Part shown: positions 16,702 through 25,081 of the stretch, piece by piece
Position numbering within the stretch: the first letter of the stretch is position 1
Layout of the letters: each line of letters begins with the position of its first letter
From: Phenylobacterium sp.
GTDB lineage: Bacteria > Pseudomonadota > Alphaproteobacteria > Caulobacterales > Caulobacteraceae
NCBI RefSeq assembly: GCF_028290885.1
Contig: NZ_JAQGIZ010000002.1
Span: 1 to 40,709 of the forward strand
DNA length: 40,709 bases
Direction: 5' to 3'
The notes under the pieces: model-generated
What the model saw: the letters and a program-made list of their open reading frames with translations, nothing else
Database searches by the model: none
Told to the model about the DNA's origin: nothing
Position numbers and translations under genes: made by a program

Positions 16702-17905
16702 AGGGCTTGGACGATCGCAGGAGGGTGCCGCACGCGTCGATCACTCCACCGCCGGGGCGCGCCGACACCAGCGACAGCGAGCCTTCGGCGGCCCTGCGGT
16801 GCTCGCGCAACAGGGCGAGAAGTCCGCTGACGTGCGCCGCCGAATAGGAGCTGCCATTGACGAGAGACCACCGTCCACCCGGCTGCGTGGTGGGCACGTC
16901 GCGCCCCGGCGCAATGTAGACGCCGGGCGGCAGCGCTGCCAGCGACTCGTCGGACACCGCGATCACGCCCGGCTGGGAGGCCGGAAATCCGCCATGGGGG
17001 AGGTCGCGATCGAACGCCGCCACCACGGTGCTTCCGCGGTCGAGGGCGATCGTGAGAAGCTTGCTCAGCAAGGGGTCGGGCGGGCCACTGAGGCTCAGAT
17101 TGACCACCTGCGCCTTCTGATCGATGGCGAAATGCAGCGCCATGGCCAGGCTCAGGCTGTTGCAGACGGTGGCGACCGCTCCAGCCTCGGTCACCTGCCA
17201 GCAGGCACGCAGAGCCATTAGCCGGGCGTGGGGCGCGACACCGACTATGCCTAGGCCGTTGTCGGCCCTCGCGGCGATGATGCCGGCCACGCCGGTCCCG
17301 TGTTGCTCCGCGGCGGTGGGGCGCCCGGCGACGAAGTCCTCGCGACTAATCACCTGGCCTATGAGGTCGGGATGGTCGCTTTCGACCATGCTGTCGATCA
17401 CCGCGACCACGACGCCGCGGCCGGTCGCAAGCTGGTGCAGGTCCGCCAGGCGCCAGGCATGGGCGGCAGGCTGGGCGCGGAACAGCGGGTCGCTGTGCGC
17501 AGGCGCAGGTCCTCGCGCGCGATAGACATGCATCGGCTGGGACCAGGCGACGTTGCGATCCTGCGAGACGAGCGCGGCGACCTCTTCCGCCGACTGACCG
17601 GCAGGCACGGACATGATGAAGCAGTCCAGTCCCAGGAGGGGCATGGGCCAGTCGTCGACGATGGTGAGGCTATGGTCGCGCGCGATCTGACCGGCCAGCC
17701 GCTTTCGGCTACTGCGCGACAGGACGTCGCCGTAACCGCCGCCATAGTCAGAGTTCGGACGATAGTGCGCCGGCGATTGCCTCAGGAGAACCAGCACCTC
17801 TTCACGGGAATCTGGAGGTGGCTGCGCGCCGGCTGTGCAGGCCCAGGCGAGGCCCAGCCATAGGCAGAGCAAGAAGCCAAGCCTTCGGCCGGAGCGACGC
17901 CTCAT
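16649..17905 (-). CDS. S8 (subtilisin-type) serine protease, exported
   Basis: A 418-residue exported protease. The signal peptide covers residues 1-27 (AGA|QPPP). Residues about 35-125 form an I9-like propeptide (VLVLLRQSP...LLGLDCFIMSVPAGQSAEEVAAL). The catalytic domain shows Asp in VVAVIDSMVESDHPDL, His in EQHGTGVAGIIAA and Ser in VNGSSYSAAHVSGLLALL. In place of the usual AAGN oxyanion-hole motif there is VVAAFDRDLPHGGFPAS, with Asp where Asn is expected. The C terminus has a Cys-rich tail (CGTLLRSSKPCDCTC). Its ATG overlaps the anti-sigma stop (ATGA), so it is the third gene of a sigma/anti-sigma/protease operon. Whether it acts on the anti-sigma factor or on a surface substrate is unknown. 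Confidence 0.85.
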   Translation of the reverse strand: MRRRSGRRLGFLLCLWLGLAWACTAGAQPPPDSREEVLVLLRQSPAHYRPNSDYGGGYGDVLSRSSRKRLAGQIARDHSLTIVDDWPMPLLGLDCFIMSVPAGQSAEEVAALVSQDRNVAWSQPMHVYRARGPAPAHSDPLFRAQPAAHAWRLADLHQLATGRGVVVAVIDSMVESDHPDLIGQVISREDFVAGRPTAAEQHGTGVAGIIAARADNGLGIVGVAPHARLMALRACWQVTEAGAVATVCNSLSLAMALHFAIDQKAQVVNLSLSGPPDPLLSKLLTIALDRGSTVVAAFDRDLPHGGFPASQPGVIAVSDESLAALPPGVYIAPGRDVPTTQPGGRWSLVNGSSYSAAHVSGLLALLREHRRAAEGSLSLVSARPGGGVIDACGTLLRSSKPCDCTCAFARGELSIARP

Positions 17906-18543
17906 TGGACCTCCCCAGGGTCGATCGGCTCGGCCAGCACGACGTCGGCGTCACCGCGCAGCCTGGTCAAGGCCGCGGGCCGTTCCGCGGCGGGGACGCT
18001 GAGCACATAGGCGTCAGCGGCGGTGGGGCCGCCAACCAGGCGCGCGCCGGAGGCTCGCAGGATTTGGCGCAAATCCCGTTCGCTGGCGTCCGGGCGGAAG
18101 ATGACCATCACATTGCCGGCCGGCGCAGGCGCAACGGTCCCAAGTGCGCGGTAGGGCGCCGGCCTGGCGAAGGGCAACAAAAGCGCGCCCACGACCAGCA
18201 CCGCGGCGATCTGAGCCGCCAACACCCAGCCGAGACTCGCGCGCCGGCCAAGCCTGCGCCAGAGCCGCGCGACGGCCGCAGCGGCGCGGGAGCGGCCGGT
18301 CGAGGCCCCCCGCAGACGCCGGCGAAACTGCGCCCAGTCCTGCTCAACACCCAGGGGCAGGCCGGCGACATCGGCGTCGAGATGTCGCTCGAGCGACAGC
18401 TCGGCCTGGCACTCGGCGCAATCGGCGAGGTGGGCTTCCACCCGCGCGAGATCGGCCGCGTCCAGCTGATCGGTCACGTACCAGGGCAGCAGCGTCTGGA
18501 CTTCCCGGTGGCGGTCGAGGTTCAGGCGAATGATGCTGGCCAT
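17902..18543 (-). CDS. Membrane anti-sigma factor with zinc motif and propeptide-like outer domain
   Basis: A 213-residue single-span protein. The N-terminal cytoplasmic part has a ZAS-type H-x3-C-x2-C motif (H38, C42, C45 in HLADCAECQ), which binds zinc and holds an ECF sigma factor. One membrane segment spans about 104-126 (LGWVLAAQIAAVLVVGALLL). The periplasmic residues 143-208 (VMVIFRPDASERDLRQIL...AYVLSVPAAERPAALTRL...VVLAEP) resemble the propeptide or inhibitor domain found in front of S8 proteases. It starts ten bases after the sigma gene and overlaps the S8 protease start. The anti-sigma role is well supported by motif and position; the function of the outer domain is inference. Confidence 0.82.
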   Translation of the reverse strand: MASIIRLNLDRHREVQTLLPWYVTDQLDAADLARVEAHLADCAECQAELSLERHLDADVAGLPLGVEQDWAQFRRRLRGASTGRSRAAAAVARLWRRLGRRASLGWVLAAQIAAVLVVGALLLPFARPAPYRALGTVAPAPAGNVMVIFRPDASERDLRQILRASGARLVGGPTAADAYVLSVPAAERPAALTRLRGDADVVLAEPIDPGEVQ

Positions 18544-18553
18544 CGTCGCGACC

Positions 18554-19153
18554 TCACAACCAGTCCGACAGGCCGCCGGTCAGCATGCGCTTGAGGTGGC
18601 GCCTCGCGTGAAACATGCGGGTCTTCACCGTATCGACGGGGCACTCCATGATCTCGGCGATCTCGCGATAGCCGATCTCATGAAAATAGGTGAGGTCCAC
18701 GACCGCGCGGTGATCTGGCGAAAGCTGCCGCATCGCCTTCAACAGCACCTCCTGCACTTGCCGACCGCCGACCTCCTGCTCGGGACCAGCATCGGCGCTG
18801 GCTCGGATTTCGGGGTGCTTGTCTTCCAGGGGCTCGTCCTGGCGCTGCAGCGCCTTGAGCGCCTTGCGGTAGGCGATGGCGAAGATCCAGGTCGAGAGCT
18901 TGCTCGCGCCGTTATACCTGTCGGGCCGGTTCCACACGACCAGCATGGTGTCATTGAGGACTTCCTCCACCAGGTTCGGCCGGTGGATCAGGTTGATCAG
19001 AAAGCGGGTCAGGCGAGGGTGGTAGTCCCGATATAGCCTCTCGAACGCGCGCAGGTCGCGCGCGCGGACACGGGCGATCAGTTGAGCTTCCTCGTCCCGA
19101 CCAGACCGCGCAGGCGCTCGGTCCCGCTCGCTTGCGACGCCTTGCCCACGCAC
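18554..19153 (-). CDS. ECF-type RNA polymerase sigma factor
   Basis: A 199-residue sigma-70 family ECF factor. Region 2 covers about residues 35-105, with FERLYRDYHPRLTRFLINLI, VEEVLNDTMLVVWNRPDRYNG and STWIFAIAYRKALKAL (core binding and -10 recognition). Region 4 lies at about 130-190 (LSPDHRAVVDLTYFHEIGYREIAEIMECPVDTVKTRMFHARRHLK), a helix-turn-helix for the -35 box. The start is GTG at 19153 with GGGAGG upstream. It heads the sigma/anti-sigma/S8-protease operon. A TGAACC-N17-CACTAAC motif upstream, repeated before the cytochrome operon, suggests autoregulation. The ECF subgroup is not assigned. Confidence 0.9.
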   Translation of the reverse strand: MRGQGVASERDRAPARSGRDEEAQLIARVRARDLRAFERLYRDYHPRLTRFLINLIHRPNLVEEVLNDTMLVVWNRPDRYNGASKLSTWIFAIAYRKALKALQRQDEPLEDKHPEIRASADAGPEQEVGGRQVQEVLLKAMRQLSPDHRAVVDLTYFHEIGYREIAEIMECPVDTVKTRMFHARRHLKRMLTGGLSDWL

Positions 19154-19179
19154 TATCGCCTCCCTGTGGGGGTCGCGGT

Positions 19180-19209
19180 GTTAGTGCCTTCAGCCGCCGA
19201 AAAGGTTCA
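19180..19209 (-). promoter_or_regulatory. Predicted ECF promoter of the sigma-factor operon
   Basis: On the minus strand TGAACC (19209-19204) and CACTAAC (19186-19180) are 17 bases apart. An equal motif with the same spacing occurs at 21271-21300. Position, 27 bases before the sigma GTG, fits an autoregulated ECF promoter. Confidence 0.6.
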
Positions 19210-19268
19210 TTGCAGTCGCGACCAACTTCCCTGTGCGCAGCTTACCGCGCCGGGATGGGCCGAACCGA

Positions 19269-19661
19269 TCACTTCAGCGTTTCGAGATAGGCGATGAGGT
19301 CGTTCAACTGGGTCGGATTCTTCAGGCCAGGATAGGTCATCTTCACGTTCGGCAGATACCGCCGCGGCGCGGGCAGGTAGGCCCGCAATTGATCCGCGGT
19401 CCAAACGAAGCCGGCGGCCTTCATCGTGGACGAATAGGAGAAGTCGGGTATCGACCCCGCCTTGCGGCCGACGACGCCGTACAGCGGCGGACCCACCACG
19501 ACCCCCCCGTTGCGGGTGTTGGAATGGCAAATACTGCATTGGCTCCCGAAAACGGCCTGTCCGCGCGCGGCGTCCGCGGCCGTAGCCGAGCCCGTGAAGG
19601 CTCCGACGTCGCCGAGCACGCCCGCGACGCCCGCCGCGAGGATGGCTAGAAGGCGAGCCAT
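19269..19661 (-). CDS. Periplasmic class I cytochrome c
   Basis: A 130-residue exported monohaem cytochrome c. Signal residues 1-29 (ATA|AD). The haem-binding motif is C42-S-I-C45-H46, and the likely axial Met108 lies in NVKMTYPGL. Spacing and size (about 100 mature residues, GPPLYGVVGRKAG and FSYSSTMKAAG in between) are those of soluble cytochrome c of the mitochondrial/c2 group. It carries electrons between periplasmic partners. Its start overlaps the stop of the Cyc2-like gene by 16 bases, so the two are coupled and the small cytochrome is the natural electron partner of that outer-membrane protein. Confidence 0.9.
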   Translation of the reverse strand: MARLLAILAAGVAGVLGDVGAFTGSATAADAARGQAVFGSQCSICHSNTRNGGVVVGPPLYGVVGRKAGSIPDFSYSSTMKAAGFVWTADQLRAYLPAPRRYLPNVKMTYPGLKNPTQLNDLIAYLETLK

Positions 19662-21007
19662 GTGAATAACCTCAGGGTGTCGTTGTCAGAAGCGTTGCGC
19701 CCCGATCCGTCGAAGTTGCGGGCGGCCCCGTCGAACTGCAGGTAGTGCGTATACTGAACGCCAACCCGCAGATTGATCCGGCGGGCCGGTTGCGAGCCGC
19801 CGCCAAAGGGGGTCCCATCGACCTGGAACACCAGCCCCGAGCTGTTGGGCCGAAGGGTGCGATTGTCCGCATGGAGGACCGGATTGGCCGAGCCGAAGGT
19901 ATCGAACGCGCCCGCCGTGACCCCAATCTGGTTTCGCCAGTAGTAGGAGGCGTCGAGGCGCAGATCGTCGAGGTCGTTGCGCGCGCAGTCCGACTCCGAA
20001 GAGCCCGCCAGGCTGCACGTCGCGTCCAGCCTTTGACGCTCGTGGATGTAGCGCCCGTTGAGCGTCACCACGTCGTGGTTGGACAAGGCCCGATAATACG
20101 AGGCGTCCAGCCCCAGATCGGTATAGCGGTCGACGAGGGCGCTGGTTCGGTCCCGACCCGGGTGGATGTCCGCGCGCAGGCCGAAGGCGCCGACCTCCAC
20201 GGTGCCGCCCCCGAGCTTCTTTTGAAACGCGACGCGCCCATAGGGCGCGAGACCATTGAGGTCGCCGGGGTCCGCCGGATCGACACCTAATCGCCTGAGA
20301 GCGCTCGCGCCGACTGAGCCGTATGCGCCCCCTTCGAGATAGAATTCGGAATTGATCCAGGCGTAGCCGGTGACCCCCAACGTGTTCTGGGCCAGCGCCC
20401 CGGACAGCAAGGGCGAGGTGGACGGCGAGGGGGCTAGCGCCGAGTCCGTGTAAGGGAAGCCCCAGGCTGGAAGCGTGTTCCACGGGTCCTGGACGCCCGG
20501 CGAGTTGTTAAGACTGAGCCCGAGGACCACGTCGGTGTTCTTCACCTGGGTGGCGGTGGTGAGGCGCAGGTCGAGATTGTCCCAGGCGAAGGCCTTGGCG
20601 ACCCCGTCGTAGGTCGCCTGCACGAAGGCCCCCACGTGCTGGCCGAAACCCCCGGCGAAGAACAGGCTCAGCTGATCGAGGGCGAAGTTGTCGTTGGTCC
20701 TGAATCCGTCGGCCGGCGGCTCGGCCTGGGCCTTCGCGGTCCGCACGTAGGAGGCGATCGCCATGGCCGCCAGCGGCACGTTGAAGTTCGTCGCCCGTTG
20801 CGTGTAGCCCGTGAGCTTGAAGTCGCGGCCATAGGGCGTCAGCTGCGGCCCGAAACCGCCCACATGGCACATCTGGCAGGGCTGCCCCGTCTGAACTGCG
20901 AACGCCGGGACGGCTCGCGCCGGCGTGCCTGCAAATACAAGCACCGTCAGGCACAACGCCGCGCAGGCCGCGGGGCCAAGGGCCAGGCGGAGGTTGGCCA
21001 TCCTCAT
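19646..21007 (-). CDS. Cyc2-like fused monohaem cytochrome-porin
   Basis: A 453-residue exported protein. After a signal peptide (residues 1-32, ARA) the mature N terminus reads VPAFAVQTGQPCQMCHVGG, with one haem site C44-Q-M-C47-H48, followed by FGPQLTPYGRDFKLTGY. The rest is rich in amphipathic strands and ends LRLFTWLAF, as in an outer-membrane barrel of about 16 strands. A short N-terminal haem domain fused to a porin is the layout of Cyc2, the outer-membrane iron oxidase, and the PAFA-QTG-CxxCH-x-PxLTPxGRxFKLxGY pattern agrees. Many homologues in non-iron-oxidising proteobacteria are uncharacterised, so iron oxidation is not claimed. ATG at 21007 has GAGG upstream. Coupled to cytochrome c. 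Confidence 0.72.
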   Translation of the reverse strand: MRMANLRLALGPAACAALCLTVLVFAGTPARAVPAFAVQTGQPCQMCHVGGFGPQLTPYGRDFKLTGYTQRATNFNVPLAAMAIASYVRTAKAQAEPPADGFRTNDNFALDQLSLFFAGGFGQHVGAFVQATYDGVAKAFAWDNLDLRLTTATQVKNTDVVLGLSLNNSPGVQDPWNTLPAWGFPYTDSALAPSPSTSPLLSGALAQNTLGVTGYAWINSEFYLEGGAYGSVGASALRRLGVDPADPGDLNGLAPYGRVAFQKKLGGGTVEVGAFGLRADIHPGRDRTSALVDRYTDLGLDASYYRALSNHDVVTLNGRYIHERQRLDATCSLAGSSESDCARNDLDDLRLDASYYWRNQIGVTAGAFDTFGSANPVLHADNRTLRPNSSGLVFQVDGTPFGGGSQPARRINLRVGVQYTHYLQFDGAARNFDGSGRNASDNDTLRLFTWLAF

Positions 21008-21270
21008 CGTGACCTCGCTCGTGGGTGCGACTGTCGTCCGTCATGTCCGTGGACCGGACCGACGGCGCGACGAAGGCGGTCTATTGGAGCGGAGGCGCTG
21101 GATCAGTCACTATCGCGCGCGCGCACGCGACCGCGTTGCTCTATGCGAGACAGTCATTCGTGCGCGCCTGCGAGTATGACCTGGCATCTGCGCCGCGCTC
21201 CGTTCGGAAACGCTACCTTCGTTGTTCGTGAATTCTCATCGGCGTGATGTCGGCTCCTCTCCTCTTGCCC

Positions 21271-21300
21271 GTTAGTGCCGCCGCGCCGCGAAGAGGTTCA
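21271..21300 (-). promoter_or_regulatory. Predicted ECF promoter of the cytochrome operon
   Basis: TGAACC (21300-21295) and CACTAAC (21277-21271) on the minus strand, 17 bases apart, identical in both boxes and spacing to the site before the ECF sigma gene. Transcription would run to the Cyc2-like gene with a long leader. Confidence 0.55.
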
Positions 21301-21317
21301 ATTGAAAACCGTCATCT

Positions 21318-21343
21318 CCGGCTTGGCGCGTCCGCCAAGCCGG
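21318..21343 (-). terminator. Strong hairpin after the thiolase gene
   Basis: A perfect 11-bp inverted repeat (CCGGCTTGGCG / CGCCAAGCCGG) with a four-base loop. It lies about 60 bases beyond the normal thiolase stop at 21404, the right place for its terminator. The frameshifted frame reads through it. Confidence 0.55.
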
Positions 21344-21403
21344 GCAACGGGAGCGCTGTGCAGCGCGCCCCACCGGGGCGGCTGGGGGGGCCAACGCTCG
21401 GAC

Positions 21404-22653
21404 TTAGATCCGCTCGATGATGATCGCAGGCGCCATGCCGCCGGCGCGCACATGGTGACGAGGCCGCGCTTGAGGTCCCGGCGTTCGAGCTCGTCGAGGA
21501 CCGTGCCGATGAGCATCGAACCGGTGGCGCCGATGGGATGGCCCAGCGCCATGGCGCCGCCGTTGACGTTGACCTTTTCGCGGTCGAGCCCGAGGTCGCG
21601 GATGAACTTTTCGGCGACTACCGCGAAGGCCTCGTTGATCTCCCAAAGGTCGATGTCCTCGACGGTCAGGCCGGCCTTGGCCAGCACCTTGCGCGCCGCG
21701 GGGACCGGGGCGTTGAGCATCAGGGTCGGGCTGTCGCCGACGTTGGCCATGGCGACCACTCGGGCGCGGGCCTTGAGGCCGTGCCTGGCCGCGTAGCCGG
21801 GCGAGGCCAGCAGCACCGCGCCGGCGCCGTCCACCACGCCCGAGGAATTGCCGGCATGGTGGAAGTGCTGGATCTTCAGGTCCGGATAGACCTGGTTGAT
21901 CAGGCCGGCGAAGGTGGTTCCCTTGTCGTCCAGCGGCACATTGGCCATGGCTTCGAACGAGGGCTTCAGCGCCGACAGGCCCTCCAGCGTGGTTTGCGGG
22001 CGGGGGAATTCCTCGCGGTCGAGGGCGATGGAGCCGTCCTCGCGGTACACCGCCACCAGCGACTTGTCGAAGTGACCGTTGCGGATGGCGTGGTCGGCGC
22101 GCTGCTGGCTGAGCAGGGCAAGCTCGTCCAGCGCCTCGCGTGAAATCCCTTCCATCGTGGCGATGGCGTCGGCGCAGACGCCCTGGTGCGACTGCGGGTG
22201 CTTGGCGCGCAGGGAAAGGTTGCCGCTATCCATCAGCATCGGGCCGGCGTTGGGGTCGCGGGGCGGGGCGCTGGAGGCGGTGTAGGACATCATCTCGGTG
22301 CCGCCGCCGATCACCAGGTCTTCCATGCCCGACATGATCTGCGCCGCGGCCAGGTTCACCGCGGTGATGCCGGAGCCGCAGTAGCGGTCGAGGGTGACGC
22401 CTGAGGCGCGCACGTCGTAGCCGGCGTCGAGGGCCGCCATCCGGCCGAGGTCGCCGCCCTGCTTGCCGCGCTGGGAGGAGGTGCCCCAGATGATGTCGTC
22501 GACCTCGGCGGTGTTCAGGTTGTTCCGCTCGGCCAGCGCCTTGAGGACGGTGGCGCCGAGGTGCTGGGGATGGTGGTCGGCGAGGGCGCCCTTGCCGACC
22601 TTGCCGATCCCACGAGGCGTGCGGGCGGCGTCAATGATGAGGGCTTCGGGCAT
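21404..22653 (-). CDS. Acetyl-CoA C-acyltransferase (thiolase), frameshifted near the C terminus
   Basis: A thiolase of about 415 residues that would cleave or form 3-ketoacyl-CoA in beta-oxidation or ketogenesis. Start is ATG at 22653 with AGGA upstream. The nucleophilic Cys92 is in LDRYCGSGITAVN, a middle HHAGNSSGVVDGAGA loop is intact, and the catalytic His is in NGGAMALGHPIGATGS. The last motif should read TMCAxGGMAPAIIIERI and stop at 21404. In this sequence one base is missing near 21446, so the reading frame changes right after the second active-site Cys and runs on to 21298 with a 49-residue unrelated tail. The coordinates given are those of the repaired gene. The shift is either a sequencing error or a real inactivating mutation. 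Confidence 0.8.
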
Positions 22654-22894
22654 GGCGTTTCCTGACAAGGCCTGTCGTTGTTGGCCTGCGACCTTCCGCC
22701 ATGGCCGTAACGTCAGTCCAGCCCTTTGGAACGTGGATGTCGTCTCCAGGCGCTTTGCAGGCCTGCGGACGGCATCACGCTCAAGCTGCGCACCAACGCC
22801 AGGTCACGTCGCTGACTGGCTCGGTGAGGCGCCCGCGATCGATGGGAGTTCCAGGTCCAGCATGCCCAAGTTGGTCGCCTGCTGGCCGCGCCGG

Positions 22895-25081
22895 TCACGC
22901 AAGGGCGGCGAGGTCCGCCTTGAGTTCCCTGCGCCAGTAGCGCAGCTGGCCGCAGGTCTCGATGAAGCCGGCGGCGTCCTTGGCCTTGTCCAGGGCGACG
23001 CATCCTTCGTCCAGTTCGGCCCGCACGCCGGCCTTTTCCAGCAGGGGCTGCGCCGCGGCGGTGAAGGCGATGAACTTGCAGTGGCCGAAGGCGTCGGCGA
23101 CGAAGTCCCGCGCGGCTCCGTCGTTGGCCAGCAGCGCCGCGCCATTGTCCGAGACCAGCAAGGCCACGGCGTCGAACAGCACCGAGGGGCCGCCTTCGAC
23201 GCTCTGCTTGCCCGGAACCGTCGTTCCGTCCGACAGCACGGCGCCGGAGATCCTTGGCGTTACCGCCTCGACCACCGCGCCGCCCTTCGCCGCCGCCTTG
23301 ACCAGCGCCTCAAACAGGCCGGCGTCCGCGCCGTCAGTCAGCAGAACGCCGAGCTTGCGGCCCCGGAAGCTGTTCGGACCCCGCTTGACGATGCTCAGCG
23401 CCTCCGACGGCGGCAGGTCCTCGCGGGTTGGCTGCGCCGCCTGGGCGGCTTGCGGCAATTCGGCGAGGCCCAGGCCGCCCGCCACCGTCGACGCCAGGTC
23501 AGGGTGGATGTTCCTGAGGTGAGAAACCATGCGCGCGCGGATATCCGGCCGCTCGACCTTGCTCAGCTCGAACACCAGGGCGTCGCCGATGTGCTTCTGC
23601 TCGATGGGCGTCTGGCTGATGAAGAACTGCCGCGCCTGGCTGTAGTGGTCGGCGAAGCTCTCCGGCCGCAGGCGCGCCTTGGGTCCGGCGTCTTCGGCTG
23701 CGAAGCTACGGAAGCCGCGCTTGGGATCCTCGCGCGGACCGCCCTCGGCGCCCCAGCTGTTGGGTTCGTAGTTCACTCGCCCTTTGGGGTTGTGCATGGC
23801 CATGTGGCCGTCCTGTTGGAAATGGGCGAAGGGGCAGCGGGGCGCATTGACCGGGATGTGGGTGAAGTTCGGGCCGCCCAGACGTTTGACCTGGGTGTCG
23901 AGGTAGGAAAAATTGCGACCCTGCAGCAGCGGGTCGTTGCTGAAGTCGATGCCCGGCGGCACGTTCTGGGTGCAGAAGGCCACCTGCTCGGTCTCGGCGA
24001 AGAAGTTGTCGGCCGTGCGGTCAAGCACCAGCCGCCCGACCACCCGCACCGGCAGGATTTCCTCGGGGATCAGCTTGGTCGGGTCGAGAACGTCGAAGTC
24101 GAATTTGTCGGCGAAGGCCTCGTCGAACAGCTGCAGGCCCAGCTCCCACTCGGGAAAGGCGCCCGTGTTGATGGCGTCCCACAGGTCGCGGCGGTGGAAG
24201 TCCGGGTCTGCCCCATTCAGCTTCACCGCCTCGTTCCATGCGACCGACTGCAGTCCCAGCCTGGGCTTCCAGTGGAACTTGACGAAGGTCGAGCGGTCTT
24301 CGGCGTCGAGCAGGCGGAAGGTGTGCACCCCGAAACCTTCCATGAAGCGGAAGGAACGCGGGATCGCCCGGTCGGACATGATCCACATGACCATGTGCAT
24401 GCTCTCGGGCGTCAGCGAGATGAAGTCCCAGAAGGTGTCGTGCGCCGTCTGCGCCTGCGGGAAGTCCCGGTCCGGCTCAGGCTTGGCCGCGTGGATAACG
24501 TCTGGGAATTTGATGGCGTCCTGGATGAAGAAAACCGGAATGTTGTTGCCGACCAGGTCCCAGTTGCCCTCGCGGGTGTAGAGCTTCACGGCAAAGCCCC
24601 GTACGTCGCGTGCGAGGTCCGCAGAGCCCTTGCTGCCCGCCACTGTTGAGAAGCGCACGAAAGCTTCGGTGCGCTCCCCGACCCGCTGGAAGATGTCCGC
24701 CCGGGTGATGTCGGCTAGGGACTCGGTAAGCTCGAAGAAGCCGTGGGCGCCGTACCCCCGGGCGTGCACGACCCGCTCCGGAATGCGCTCGTGGTCGAAG
24801 TGGAAGATCTTCTCGCGGAGGTGGAAGTCCTCGAGCAGGCCTGGGCCGCGCGGACCGGCGCGCAGGGAGTTCTGGTCGTCGGCGACGGGCGCGCCTTGCT
24901 GGGTGGTGAGCACAGGGCGCGCGCCGGTCGCCGTCTGGTGGGTCTCGCCGCCGGGGCCCTGGGGCTCGGCATACGACATTGAGATCTCCGGACCCGCGGC
25001 AGGCTTGGACGGCTTTGCGCCCGCGCCCTTGAGCTTGCGGTCAGTGTTCGCAGGCTTCGCGTCGGTGGGCGTCCTAGCCAT
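22895..25081 (-). CDS. katE: Large-subunit catalase (HPII/KatE type)
   Basis: A 728-residue clade 2 catalase, converting H2O2 to water and oxygen in the cytoplasm. ATG at 25081 with GGAGGG is chosen; the open frame upstream is not conserved. The haem pocket is visible: the distal His in [12 protein letters not shown], Asn in [20 protein letters not shown], and the proximal Tyr in [18 protein letters not shown] and NYEPNSWG are further catalase hallmarks. Residues from about 575 onward form the flavodoxin/DJ-1-like C-terminal domain that distinguishes large catalases ([18 protein letters not shown]...[12 protein letters not shown]). The first 45 residues are low-complexity Lys/Pro/Ala. A predicted EcfG promoter ends about 34 bases before the start, fitting stress induction. 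Confidence 0.92.
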   Translation of the reverse strand: MARTPTDAKPANTDRKLKGAGAKPSKPAAGPEISMSYAEPQGPGGETHQTATGARPVLTTQQGAPVADDQNSLRAGPRGPGLLEDFHLREKIFHFDHERIPERVVHARGYGAHGFFELTESLADITRADIFQRVGERTEAFVRFSTVAGSKGSADLARDVRGFAVKLYTREGNWDLVGNNIPVFFIQDAIKFPDVIHAAKPEPDRDFPQAQTAHDTFWDFISLTPESMHMVMWIMSDRAIPRSFRFMEGFGVHTFRLLDAEDRSTFVKFHWKPRLGLQSVAWNEAVKLNGADPDFHRRDLWDAINTGAFPEWELGLQLFDEAFADKFDFDVLDPTKLIPEEILPVRVVGRLVLDRTADNFFAETEQVAFCTQNVPPGIDFSNDPLLQGRNFSYLDTQVKRLGGPNFTHIPVNAPRCPFAHFQQDGHMAMHNPKGRVNYEPNSWGAEGGPREDPKRGFRSFAAEDAGPKARLRPESFADHYSQARQFFISQTPIEQKHIGDALVFELSKVERPDIRARMVSHLRNIHPDLASTVAGGLGLAELPQAAQAAQPTREDLPPSEALSIVKRGPNSFRGRKLGVLLTDGADAGLFEALVKAAAKGGAVVEAVTPRISGAVLSDGTTVPGKQSVEGGPSVLFDAVALLVSDNGAALLANDGAARDFVADAFGHCKFIAFTAAAQPLLEKAGVRAELDEGCVALDKAKDAAGFIETCGQLRYWRRELKADLAALA

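Larger units (their letters stand above)
21008..21403. other. Non-coding stretch between cytochrome and thiolase genes
   Basis: About 395 bases. It holds the predicted ECF promoter at 21271-21300, a roughly 255-base leader for the Cyc2-like gene, the thiolase terminator hairpin at 21318-21343, and a smaller hairpin CGCCCC/GGGGCG at 21366-21380. The leader was read on the minus strand for small ORFs; only short Arg-rich frames without good ribosome-binding sites were found. Confidence 0.5.

Noticed and set aside
21008..21262. Possible small ORFs in the long leader of the Cyc2-like gene
   Set aside because: The only frames are 8 to 25 codons, Arg-rich and without good ribosome-binding sites.
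22463..24649. 728-codon plus-strand open frame
   Set aside because: It lies wholly antisense to the thiolase start and catalase gene, which show clear family motifs. It is a GC-bias shadow.
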